Origin: Luteitalea sp. TBR-22 | Lineage (GTDB): Bacteria; Acidobacteriota; Vicinamibacteria; Vicinamibacterales; Vicinamibacteraceae | Assembly (NCBI RefSeq): GCF_016865485.1 | Contig: NZ_AP024452.1 | Location: 1,200,501-1,264,500, forward strand | Reading direction: 5' to 3' | Length of the DNA stretch: 64,000 bases | Shown here: one piece after another, positions 26,060-33,423 of the stretch | Layout: each line of letters opens with the position of its first letter | Position numbering within the stretch: position 1 is the first letter of the stretch | The notes under the pieces: model-generated | Told to the model about the DNA's origin: nothing | Seen by the model: the letters and a program-made list of their open reading frames with translations, nothing else | Database searches by the model: none | Position numbers and translations under genes: made by a program

Positions 26060-26893
26060 GGAGCAACGCTTCGAGATCCTATACGATGCGTTCGAGCCCG
26101 GATCATGCGCTTCTGTCCTCTGACGCCGCTCGGTCAGCTCGGTCTGTTGCGGTGGTCGCGCTGCAGATGATCGAACCGGTCGGCGCCGGACGCCTGCGTG
26201 CGCTGGTCGATGCCCCTGCAGGTATCGTCTCCACCTGACCGGGGTTGCCTCCATGCATGGCGAGCTCAGGGACGACCCGCGTGAATTTCCACGGTTCGCA
26301 CTGCCGCAGCATCTCGACACGACGCCGCATCTCTCCCCAGAAGCGCTGGGGCGATGCGCCGCGTCCTGCGCGCGGCAATCGTTGGCGACACCCTTACCCG
26401 TCAGGCGTCCGACCGCGTGACACCGTGCATGGCGCGACGCGCCAGGCACGCTCCGAAAGGGGCTCACGCCGTGGAAGGTGTCCCCACGAGCAACTGCAAG
26501 GTACGGACCACGGATGCGCCGCGGCGCGGTGGGTCGCCCGTCGTGCCAGCGTGAGTACTGTCACGCCACGCCGTTCGAGGAATTCTGCGTGCACCTGCGG
26601 GGATTTCCGCGCGCCCTGCGTAAGCCACTTCGGGGCCCGGCATGCGCCCGGCTGCATCACGGCCCCCGGCGTGCGGCGCAGGCAGTCCGATCGTGATGCA
26701 GGCGTGCGCACTGCCGGGGAAATTCCCGCTGCCGCTCGCAGGACCCCACCACCTGCGAGGTCGGCGCCGCCGGACCTGATTGGCAGTCGTTGTGCAATAT
26801 CGAGACGGGGGCGCAGGTCTGGCGGTGTTTGCGAGTGGACCCTGCAGTCTGGCGGGGCCGGACCGTGAGTCCTCGTCACGCGAAGGGGGAACC
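26060..26893. other. 834-bp region with no recognisable gene
   Basis: Divergent gap between TrpB2 and the Sel1-repeat gene. Open frames exist on both strands (for example + 26245-26868 and - 26464-27036), but their products are Arg/Ser/Pro-rich, lack domains or signal peptides and look like frames kept open by high GC. The TrpB2 promoter should lie at the left edge (a GTATAGGAT stretch on the minus strand at about 26076-26084) and the Sel1 promoter at the right. No tRNA-like or strong terminator-like fold was seen. It may hold decayed coding sequence, an unrecognised RNA or a long control region. Confidence 0.5.
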
Positions 26894-28024
26894 ATGTCGA
26901 CCCGCCTCATCGAAGTCGGTCTCGCGTGCGTGCTGCTCGGCGGGATGTCCTTCGCACAGAGCACGACGCCCCAGAAGCCGACGCCCGACGCCGCCACGCC
27001 GCCGCTCTCGTCGCTCACCACGCTCTCACCGTGCACGGCCGGCGCGCAGGCGCCTGCCCCGCAGCCCGAGGCCGACGACGAGTTCCGGATGCTGGCGATC
27101 TACCAGCGCCTGACGCCCGGCGACCTTCCGGCGCTCGAAGAGTGCGTCACCGCCGACCAGCCCGAGGCGCAGTTCCTGCTGGGGCATGCCCTGCTCGAGG
27201 GACGACTGGTCGACCGGGACGTCAATCGGGGGCTGGTCCTCCTGCGCCGCTCGGCGGCGCAGGGATTCAGGGCCGCCGAGATGGCGCTCGGCGATCGCTA
27301 CGCCGCGGGTGGCCTCGTCGCACGGGACGAGGCCGAGGCGTTCCGCTGGTACCTGAAGGCGGCCGAGCACCGCAGCGTGACGGCCCAGGCCATCGTCGGG
27401 GAGATGTACCTCGCGGGGCGCGGCACGCGTCGTGACGCGGCGGATGCAGCCCAGTGGTTGTCGCGCGCCGGCCAGCAGGGGCATGCGGCGGCGCAGCGGT
27501 CGCTGGCGGCCCTCTACGCCAATGGTGACGGCGTGCCGAGGGACGACCGCGAGGCCGTCGCGTGGTACATGAAGGCGGCCGACGGCGGCGATGTCGTCGC
27601 GCAGGTCGAGATGGGCGTCCGCTACGCGACCGGCCACGGTGTGCCGAAGAGCGAGGCCATGGCGCAGCAGTGGGAGGAACTGGCGGCCGCGCAGGGCAGT
27701 GGCGAGGCCCTCCGGGCCCTCGGCCAGCGGTTCCTGGAGGGCCGCGGCGTGACCGCCGACAACGCCAGGGCGGCGAGCTACTTCCTGCAGGCGGCCGAGG
27801 CTGGCGACGGCATCGGGATGTGCGCGCTCGGCGACATGTACGCCTCGGGCAAGGGCGTGGCGCGGAGCGACCGCGACGCGTATCGCTGGTACATGACCGC
27901 GGTGACCGCCGGCAACAGGAAATGCGAGCCGGCGCAGCGCGAGGCCGGCCGGCGTCTGTCGAAGCAGGACCGCGACGCTGCCGAGCGCGACGCGCGGGCG
28001 TGGATGGCCCGCCGGTCGTCCTGA
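26894..28024 (+). CDS. Secreted Sel1-repeat (SLR) protein
   Basis: 376-residue protein with a signal peptide (VGLACVLLGGMSFAQS), a short Pro/Ala-rich linker and about seven Sel1-like repeats of 36 residues from about residue 85 to 350. Repeat examples are AEMALGDRYAAGGLVARDEAEAFRWYLKAAE and AQRSLAALYANGDGVPRDDREAVAWYMKAAD; the G-x-x-Y-x-x-G-x-G-V pattern and AxxWYxKAA helix are clear. Sel1 proteins are alpha-solenoid scaffolds for protein-protein contacts, here in the periplasm or outside. The ATG (26894) follows AAGGGGGA at 4 nt; the open frame continues upstream to 26780, but the signal peptide fixes the start. Convergent with the small secreted protein gene ending at 28041. No partner is evident. 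Confidence 0.88.
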   Translation: MSTRLIEVGLACVLLGGMSFAQSTTPQKPTPDAATPPLSSLTTLSPCTAGAQAPAPQPEADDEFRMLAIYQRLTPGDLPALEECVTADQPEAQFLLGHALLEGRLVDRDVNRGLVLLRRSAAQGFRAAEMALGDRYAAGGLVARDEAEAFRWYLKAAEHRSVTAQAIVGEMYLAGRGTRRDAADAAQWLSRAGQQGHAAAQRSLAALYANGDGVPRDDREAVAWYMKAADGGDVVAQVEMGVRYATGHGVPKSEAMAQQWEELAAAQGSGEALRALGQRFLEGRGVTADNARAASYFLQAAEAGDGIGMCALGDMYASGKGVARSDRDAYRWYMTAVTAGNRKCEPAQREAGRRLSKQDRDAAERDARAWMARRSS

Positions 28025-28040
28025 CAGCCCGCGGTGGCCG

Positions 28041-28499
28041 TCACCTGTTGTACGCGCCCAGGTAGATGCGGGCGACCTCCGACAGGCGGAAGCGCCGCTG
28101 GCCGCCGGCCTGGAAGCTCACCACGCGCGGCTCGTTCTCCTTGGCCGATCCCTGGCCGCCTTCGATGTTGATCAGGCGGCCGCGCAGCACCTCGCCGCTG
28201 CGGGTCACGAGGATGTGGTCGCTGCCGCGGGCCTGCTGCACTTCGGCGGCGGGCAGGTTCTCGGCGTTGCCGCCGACGTCGATCAACTGCACGTCGGCCA
28301 TCGGGAACTTCTGCTGGTCGTTCTGGGTGACGCGCACGTAGACCGTGTCGGTCGCGCGGTTCCAGTCCTCGAAGCGGCCGGAGATCTTCTGGCTGCCGCG
28401 ACGGACCACGGTCACCTGTTCCTGGGCCTGGGCGGCCAGTGGGGCCAGGGCCAGGAGGCCGCAGGCGACGAGGGAGGCACGGAGGATGAGCTTGGTCAT
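28041..28499 (-). CDS. Small secreted protein of unknown function
   Basis: 152 residues with a signal peptide (LRASLVACGLLALAPLAAQAQ). The mature part looks all-beta, with two similar halves: VTVVRRGSQKISGRFEDWNRATDTVYVRV and ILVTRSGEVLRGRLINIEGGQGS. Each has a strand-turn-strand with a G-x-[FL] core, reminiscent of SH3-like or Sm-like small barrels, but I cannot name a family. It ends YLGAYNR. Convergent with the Sel1 gene (16-bp gap) and followed upstream by the DUF4214-like gene on the same strand, 63 bp away. Confidence 0.7.
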   Translation of the reverse strand: MTKLILRASLVACGLLALAPLAAQAQEQVTVVRRGSQKISGRFEDWNRATDTVYVRVTQNDQQKFPMADVQLIDVGGNAENLPAAEVQQARGSDHILVTRSGEVLRGRLINIEGGQGSAKENEPRVVSFQAGGQRRFRLSEVARIYLGAYNR

Positions 28500-28562
28500 C
28501 CCCCGTTCTTAGCTCAACAGGAGCGCTTTTCGCAATCCTTCGGGCACTCGCGCGACGCGACG

Positions 28563-29414
28563 TCAGCGTCGATTGCGGTACTCGTCGCTCTTGCGAAGCT
28601 CGTTGGCGACGTCGCGCTCTGTCCACTTCTCGCGAAGCACCTTCTGCACGTAGACGTCGGCGCCCGGGTCGGGATCGCGGCCGAGCACGCTGCGGTAGGC
28701 GTTCCTGACGATGTCGCGGGCCTTGGCCTCGGTCATCGTGTTCTTCTCGCGATACTCGGGGCTCTCGCGCAACGCCTGGCGGACGTCGCTCTCGGTCCAG
28801 CCCTTGCGCTTGACCTGGTTGCGGAAGTCGGACAAGCCGGCCGGGTCCGGCGCCCGCTCGAGCACGTCGCGATAGGCGCGCGTGATCATCCGGTCGATGT
28901 CGGCGTCGTTGAGCTCCGCCTTCTCGTTGCTCCGGCGCAGCGCGTCGCGCACCTGCCGCTCGCTCCAGCCGTCGTCGATCATGCGGCGACGGTACTCGCG
29001 CAGGCCCTGCGTGTCGGGGTCGCGCCCGAGGATGTCCTGGTACGCGCGGGTGATGACGCGGTCCACGTCCTGTGACGAGGGGCGGCCGTTGTCGTTGTAG
29101 TTGCCCCCGTACCCGCTGCCGTAGCCGCCGTTGTTCCCGTTGCCGTAGCGGTCGCGCTCGTCGCGCTGCCGGCGCAGCTCGTTGCGGATGTCGCGCTCGC
29201 TCCAGTCATCGTCGTACACGCGGGAACGGTACAGGCGCATCTCGCGCGAGTCGGGGCGGCGCCCCAGCACGTCGTCGAAGGCGCGCTCGATCATCCGGTC
29301 GACGCTGCTGGCGCTCTGGTACTGCGCCGCCGCCTCCGCGATCAGGGGGGAGGTCGGGGTGGCGACGACGCCCGCCGCGAGGACGAAGGCCAGGGGGAGA
29401 TGTCTGGTGTGCAT
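28563..29414 (-). CDS. Secreted protein with four DUF4214-like repeats
   Basis: 283 residues with a signal peptide ending near AEAAAQ. Four copies of a 45-50-residue helical repeat are visible, each with the pattern hhxRAYxDhLGRxPDxxGLxxYRxxhxxxxWSExxVRxxLRxS: SVDRMIERAFDDVLGRRPDS, DVDRVITRAYQDILGRDPDT, DIDRMITRAYRDVLERAPDP and KARDIVRNAYRSVLGRDPDP begin the units. A Gly/Asn/Tyr-rich linker (about residues 85-108) separates repeats 1 and 2. The LGRDPDxxG core is that of DUF4214, often found in large exported proteins; here the repeats form a whole small protein. ATG 29414 has a strong AAGGAGG 7 nt upstream. Function unknown; a surface or matrix role is possible. Confidence 0.8.
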   Translation of the reverse strand: MHTRHLPLAFVLAAGVVATPTSPLIAEAAAQYQSASSVDRMIERAFDDVLGRRPDSREMRLYRSRVYDDDWSERDIRNELRRQRDERDRYGNGNNGGYGSGYGGNYNDNGRPSSQDVDRVITRAYQDILGRDPDTQGLREYRRRMIDDGWSERQVRDALRRSNEKAELNDADIDRMITRAYRDVLERAPDPAGLSDFRNQVKRKGWTESDVRQALRESPEYREKNTMTEAKARDIVRNAYRSVLGRDPDPGADVYVQKVLREKWTERDVANELRKSDEYRNRR

Positions 29415-29460
29415 GCGTGACCTCCTTCCGGGTCAGTCAATGGTAGCGCTGGGCCGGGTA

Positions 29461-29525
29461 GGCGCGGTCGCCGACCGCGCCGTCAGCCATGGCCTCGAAC
29501 CAACGGCCGGTTCGGAGAACCGGCC
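29461..29525. repeat. Two intergenic hairpins flanked by GTAGG/CCTAC
   Basis: 29461-29481 is a 10-bp palindrome (arm GGCGCGGTCG, one central base) and 29505-29525 a 9-bp stem with loop GGA (arm GGCCGGTTC). The pair is bordered outside by GGTAGG and CCTACC, the same kind of border seen around the TGAA/TTCA hairpins at 57425-57540. Tandem CCGGTAC copies follow at about 29538-29553. Confidence 0.65.
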
Positions 29526-29559
29526 CTACCCCTTACCGGTACCCGGTACCCGGCCCTTC

Positions 29560-30489
29560 CTACATCCCCGTCAGCCAGTCGGTGCCGAGCCAGTAGCGCT
29601 CGCGCTCGTCCAGCCAACCCCCTTCGCGGTGGAAGGTCAGCCAGCTGTTGAGGAAGTTCAGGAAGTCCGCGTCGCCCTTGCGGATCGCCATGGCGGCGCG
29701 CGTCACCTGCAGCGGCTGTTCCAGGGGCTGGAACAGCTTGTCGGGAGCCTGGCGCACCACCAGGTACGGCGTTGGCGTGGTGACGATCAGCGCGTTGGCC
29801 TTTCCTTCGAGGACGGGCGCCAGCGGATCGGCGTCGCCCTGCACCTTCACGAGGGTGGCGCGCGGGAACGTGCGGCTGGCCACCGCTTCCTGACTGGTGC
29901 CGGCCATGACCACCAGCTTCACCTCGGGCGTGTTGAAGTCGTCGATCGACTTCGCGCTGCCCGAGAGCGCCTTGCTCGCCACCAGGTGCATGGCGCCGAC
30001 CGAGGTCGCCTCGGTGAAGTTCACCACGAGGGCGCGCGCGGGCGTGATCCACAGGCCGGTCGCGGCGACGTCGAAGTGCCTGGCGATGAGGTCGGGGACG
30101 ATCTGCGACCAGGAGGTCGGCACGAACTCCGCCTCGACGCCCATGTCGGCGGCGAGCTGTCGGCCGAGGTCGATACTGAAGCCCACGAGCTCGCCCTTCG
30201 CGTCGTGCATCACGAACGGCTCGTTGGCGACCACGCCGATCCTCAGGGTGCCGCGGGTGCGGATGGTGGCGAGCATGTCCACCGCCGGGCGTGCCCACAC
30301 CGGCTCCTCGGCGTTCGGCGTACGCAGGGGCAGCGCGCCCGGATCGTCGTAGCCACGGCCGGAGGCGGCTGGGGCGGCAGGGGTGGTGGCCGGCGCCTGC
30401 GCGAACGCGGCTGCGCCGCCGAGGGCGAGGCAGGCAAGGGCAAGGGCGCCGAGGCGGGCGGCTGGCTTGAGGGTGTGGGCGTGCGTCAT
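29560..30489 (-). CDS. Periplasmic solute-binding protein (SBP family 3 / PBP2 fold)
   Basis: 309 residues: signal peptide (GALALACLALGGAAAFAQ), an Ala/Pro linker, then a type 2 periplasmic-binding fold from about residue 75. Blocks: IRTRGTLRIGVVANEPFVMHDAKG, LVGFSIDLGRQLAADMGVEAEFVPTSW, LIARHFDVAATGLWITPARA (ligand contacts) and PDKLFQPLEQPLQVTRAAMAIRKGD. It resembles amino-acid-binding components of polar amino-acid ABC importers. No permease or ATPase gene is nearby, so it may serve a distant transporter or act as a sensor or enzyme. Starts 2 nt after the stop of the DUF3011 gene, so the two are co-transcribed. Confidence 0.85.
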   Translation of the reverse strand: MTHAHTLKPAARLGALALACLALGGAAAFAQAPATTPAAPAASGRGYDDPGALPLRTPNAEEPVWARPAVDMLATIRTRGTLRIGVVANEPFVMHDAKGELVGFSIDLGRQLAADMGVEAEFVPTSWSQIVPDLIARHFDVAATGLWITPARALVVNFTEATSVGAMHLVASKALSGSAKSIDDFNTPEVKLVVMAGTSQEAVASRTFPRATLVKVQGDADPLAPVLEGKANALIVTTPTPYLVVRQAPDKLFQPLEQPLQVTRAAMAIRKGDADFLNFLNSWLTFHREGGWLDERERYWLGTDWLTGM

Positions 30490-30491
30490 GG

Positions 30492-31109
30492 CTAGTACCC
30501 CCCACCCACGCGGCGGAAGAAGACCTCGTGGTTCCTGTCGTTCTCGTCGGTGGCGCGGAAGCCGTTGCCGGACTTCTCGACCCTGAACCGGTAGTTGCCC
30601 AGGGTCAGGCGCTTGTCGTCCCAGCGGCCGCTGAAGCGCGAGTCATTGGCCCGGCCCTCGGCGTTGCCGCCCGGGAAGATGGTGACCCGGACGTCGGCGT
30701 TGTCGCGCCCGTCGAACCCCTGGAACTCGCCGACGGCCCACGACGGCACGCCATCCTCGTGGTGGTCCTTGTTGGCGGCGATGGCGGCGGCGATGGCGAT
30801 GCCGGCGATGGCGGCACCCGCGATGGCGGCGTCGCGGCCCGAGTTGTCACGGCCGACGCGGAACTCGCCGGCGCAGCCGCGATCGACCCACACGCCGCGG
30901 TTGTCGTAGCCCCAGTTGTCCCAGAGGCGGCACCGCGTGCTCGAACGCTGGCGCACGAGGGTGACCTGCCTGTCGGTGTCGACACGGCAATAGCTGTAAC
31001 GGTAGTTCCGGCTTTCGCAGGTGACGGTGGTATCGGCGACGGCCGGCACGGGCACTGCGAACAGCGCGGCGGCCAGCAGGCAGCCGGCAGCGGCGTGGGT
31101 CTTGCGCAC
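30492..31109 (-). CDS. Secreted DUF3011-domain protein
   Basis: 205 residues. Signal peptide (AAGCLLAAALFAVPVPAVAD), then a DUF3011 domain (about 25-85) recognisable from TVTCESRNYRYSYCRVDTDRQVTLVRQ, SSTRCRLWDNWGYDNRGVWVDRGC and AGEF. An Ala/Ile-rich hydrophobic segment follows (DAAIAGAAIAGIAIAAAIAANKD), possibly a membrane anchor, and then a beta-rich C-terminal domain (SWAVGEFQGFDGRDNADVRVTIFPGG...) that looks like a small lipocalin-like or ligand-binding unit. GTG 31109 is chosen because GGAGG lies 4 nt upstream; the open frame continues to 31178 without a site. Co-transcribed with the solute-binding protein. DUF3011 function is unknown. Confidence 0.82.
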   Translation of the reverse strand: MRKTHAAAGCLLAAALFAVPVPAVADTTVTCESRNYRYSYCRVDTDRQVTLVRQRSSTRCRLWDNWGYDNRGVWVDRGCAGEFRVGRDNSGRDAAIAGAAIAGIAIAAAIAANKDHHEDGVPSWAVGEFQGFDGRDNADVRVTIFPGGNAEGRANDSRFSGRWDDKRLTLGNYRFRVEKSGNGFRATDENDRNHEVFFRRVGGGY

Positions 31110-31113
31110 GGGT

Positions 31114-31118
31114 CCTCC
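31114..31118 (-). promoter_or_regulatory. Shine-Dalgarno site fixing the DUF3011 protein start
   Basis: GGAGG on the minus strand, 4 nt before GTG 31109. It decides this start over an upstream in-frame one. Confidence 0.75.
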
Positions 31119-31268
31119 AGGTGAGGCATCCGGAGGGCCGCGGGCACACCTTTCCCGCAGGCTGGATGCCACCGCCATTGTGGCATCAACGGCCGGGGTG
31201 GCGGCTATCCGGATCGTGCCAGCGCCGCCAATTCGGCTACGGGCCGAGGGCTCAGGGCCGTGAGCCGT

Positions 31269-32390
31269 TCAGCCCAGCTTCACCGGCCGCCCCGTCCTCA
31301 CCGACTCGTAGCAGGCTTCGATGACGCGCATGTCGTTGCGGCCGTCCTCGCCGTCAGTGAGCGGGCGCGTGCCCGTCGCCGCGCACTCGGCCAGGTGATC
31401 CATCATCGCGGCAAAGTGATCGGGCTCGCGCAGCGTGCGCGACTCGATCGTGTTGCCCCGGAACACGCGCAGGCCCAGGCCCCGCCGGCTCCAGGCCGGC
31501 TCGAGTTCGAACGACCCCTTCTCGGCGTACACCCGGAAGCGATTGAGGTAGGCGCCGTAGCTCGAGACGCAGTTGGCCAGCGTGCCCGACGGAAAACGCA
31601 ACTGGAAGGTGAGCGTGTCCTCGACCTCCTTGAACCGCGGGTCGTTCCTGTCGGTGGTCTCCATCGCGAAGACCTCGGTGGGCTCCTCACCGGCGAGGTA
31701 CCGCGCGGCGTTGACCGAGTAGATGCCGATGTCCATCATCGACCCGCCGCCGCCCATCTTCTTCGTGAGTCGCCACTGCTCGGGATTGCCGATATTGAAG
31801 CCGGAGTCGCACAGGACGATCTTCGTCCTGCCGTACTCCTTGTCGCGGGCCATCTTGATCATCGCCTGCGTGTACGGCTCGAACCGCAGGCGGTAGGCCA
31901 CCGCGAGATGCTTGCCGGCCGCCTTCGCGGCGGCGAGCATCGCGTCGCACTCGGCCACGGTGTTGGCCATCGGCTTCTCGACGAGCACGTGCTTGCCGGC
32001 CTTCGACGCGCGCACGCTGTACTCGGCGTGCAGGCCGTTGGGCAGCACGATGTAGACGCCGTCGACATCGGGGTTGTCAGCAATCCGATCGAAGGTCTCG
32101 TACGAGTAGAGACCCCGCTCGGGCACGCCGTACTGCGTCGCCAGCCCCCTGGCCTTGGACGGGTCACTGCTGACGAGCGCGGTGACGCGGCACCTCTTCG
32201 CGTGCACGAACGCGGGCAGGATCTCGCCCTGCGCCAGACTGCCGAGTCCGACGATGGCGTAGCCGAAGGGTTTGGCCGGCGCGGTGGCCGGCGCCTGCGC
32301 GCTGGCGGTCGCGGCGGCGATGGGGCCGGCGGCCAGGGACGCGCCAGTGGCGCGGAGGAAGTCGCGGCGGGTCGAAGTCGGGTCGGTCAC
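31269..32390 (-). CDS. Tat-exported Gfo/Idh/MocA-family oxidoreductase
   Basis: About 373 residues. The N-terminus has a twin-arginine signal (STRRDFLRATGASLAAGPIAAATASAQ), so the folded enzyme with bound NAD(P) is predicted to be exported, as for glucose-fructose oxidoreductase. The Rossmann domain begins GYAIVGLGSLAQGEILPAF; the EKP motif is in VLVEKPMANTVAECDAM. The C-terminal sheet domain holds MMDIGIYSVNAARYLAGEEP and the substrate-side segment TRPLTDGEDGRNDMRVIEA. GTG 32390 is preferred to GTG 32396 because GAGG lies 5 nt upstream. Probably oxidises or reduces a sugar or sugar derivative; the substrate is not predictable. It lies 28 nt downstream of the PrsW gene on the same strand. A second Tat-exported family member is encoded at 48245. 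Confidence 0.9.
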   Translation of the reverse strand: MTDPTSTRRDFLRATGASLAAGPIAAATASAQAPATAPAKPFGYAIVGLGSLAQGEILPAFVHAKRCRVTALVSSDPSKARGLATQYGVPERGLYSYETFDRIADNPDVDGVYIVLPNGLHAEYSVRASKAGKHVLVEKPMANTVAECDAMLAAAKAAGKHLAVAYRLRFEPYTQAMIKMARDKEYGRTKIVLCDSGFNIGNPEQWRLTKKMGGGGSMMDIGIYSVNAARYLAGEEPTEVFAMETTDRNDPRFKEVEDTLTFQLRFPSGTLANCVSSYGAYLNRFRVYAEKGSFELEPAWSRRGLGLRVFRGNTIESRTLREPDHFAAMMDHLAECAATGTRPLTDGEDGRNDMRVIEACYESVRTGRPVKLG

Positions 32391-32418
32391 GGTCACCTCG
32401 CCGCGATGGTGTCATGAA

Positions 32419-33423
32419 TCAGCCACCTCGAGCTTGTGCCAGCAGGTGCCTGTGCCAGTCGTCGTGGTCGCTCACCACCTGGACCGGGCCGAGCGCCAGC
32501 ATGCCGGTGCGGCCGATCGACCTGCGGAGGAAGTCGTACTCCCCCAGTGCGATCGCGAGGTCTTCGTCGGCCGGCAGGTGCAGGCCCGCGCCGCGGGCCA
32601 GGACGAGTGCCTTGGCCTGCACCGACAGCTCCAGCTCGAGCCGCAGCAGGCAGAACATGTCGGCGACGACCGGTCCGGGAAATCGTGCGCGCAGCTCCTG
32701 CAGGTACGACGCGATCCGCGTGACCCCGAAGAACTCCGACGTCACCAGCTGCAGCAACTCGATGTCCAGGTCGAGGCCGGCGCCGACCCACTCGCGGGTC
32801 ACGCGCTCGCTGCGCTCGAAGACCGTCGTCATCAGCAGCGGCAGCGCCACGAGGACGAGGGCCGTCTGCGCCAGCGGCGGCAACAGCAGGTGATTGAAGG
32901 CCACGTGCACCGCCATCGCCGCGCCGAGGCCGGGCAGCATCGCCAGCGGCTTGTGGCGCGGGTAGCGGTCCACGAGCGTGCGCGCCAGCATCGCGAAGAC
33001 CGCCGTCGTGCCGCCGTGCATGACCGCCGTCCCGAGGCCGCGCACCAGCCACAGGCCGAGCGGCGCGTCGGCGAGCGCCCGGAGGTAGACGACGTTCTCG
33101 ACGAGCGCGAAGCCGGCGCCGACCGCGAAGCCGAGCACCGCGGCGTCCACGAGGAACCCGACGCGTCGGGTCCACACCAGCCAGGCCACCAGCAGTGCCT
33201 TGCCGCATTCCTCGACGATGGGGCCGATCCACCCGACGATCAACGCGTCGGGCATCGTGGCCAGCGGAGTGCCTTCGATGAGCCATGCCGACACGAGAGC
33301 GGCCACGGCGCCGCCGGCCAGCGATCGCAGCACGTGCCGCAACGCGACCAGCTTGAAGCTGTCCATCAGCGACAGCCCCACCAGGAAGGCGAGCACGGGC
33401 AGGAGGGCGATGGCGATGTTCAC
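32419..33423 (-). CDS. PrsW-family intramembrane metalloprotease
   Basis: 334-residue multi-pass membrane protein of the PrsW/CAAX-like protease group. The expected motifs are all present: EECGK (71-75), FALVEN (105-110), HGG (136-138) and HVAFNH (173-178), which supply the glutamate and histidine zinc ligands within TM helices. A cytoplasmic tail of about 120 residues follows the last TM. In Bacillus, PrsW cleaves an anti-sigma factor, so it is notable that an ECF sigma/anti-sigma pair lies about 3 kb away on the same strand. The GTG start overlaps the TGA of the upstream peptidase gene (GTGA), so translation is coupled. A much longer open frame upstream is only a shadow of that gene. Confidence 0.88.
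   Translation of the reverse strand: MNIAIALLPVLAFLVGLSLMDSFKLVALRHVLRSLAGGAVAALVSAWLIEGTPLATMPDALIVGWIGPIVEECGKALLVAWLVWTRRVGFLVDAAVLGFAVGAGFALVENVVYLRALADAPLGLWLVRGLGTAVMHGGTTAVFAMLARTLVDRYPRHKPLAMLPGLGAAMAVHVAFNHLLLPPLAQTALVLVALPLLMTTVFERSERVTREWVGAGLDLDIELLQLVTSEFFGVTRIASYLQELRARFPGPVVADMFCLLRLELELSVQAKALVLARGAGLHLPADEDLAIALGEYDFLRRSIGRTGMLALGPVQVVSDHDDWHRHLLAQARGG

Noticed and set aside
26245-26868. A possible 207-residue protein in the gap before the Sel1 gene
   Set aside because: Arg/Ser-rich, no signal peptide or domain, no plausible ribosome-binding site, and an equally long frame lies on the other strand.
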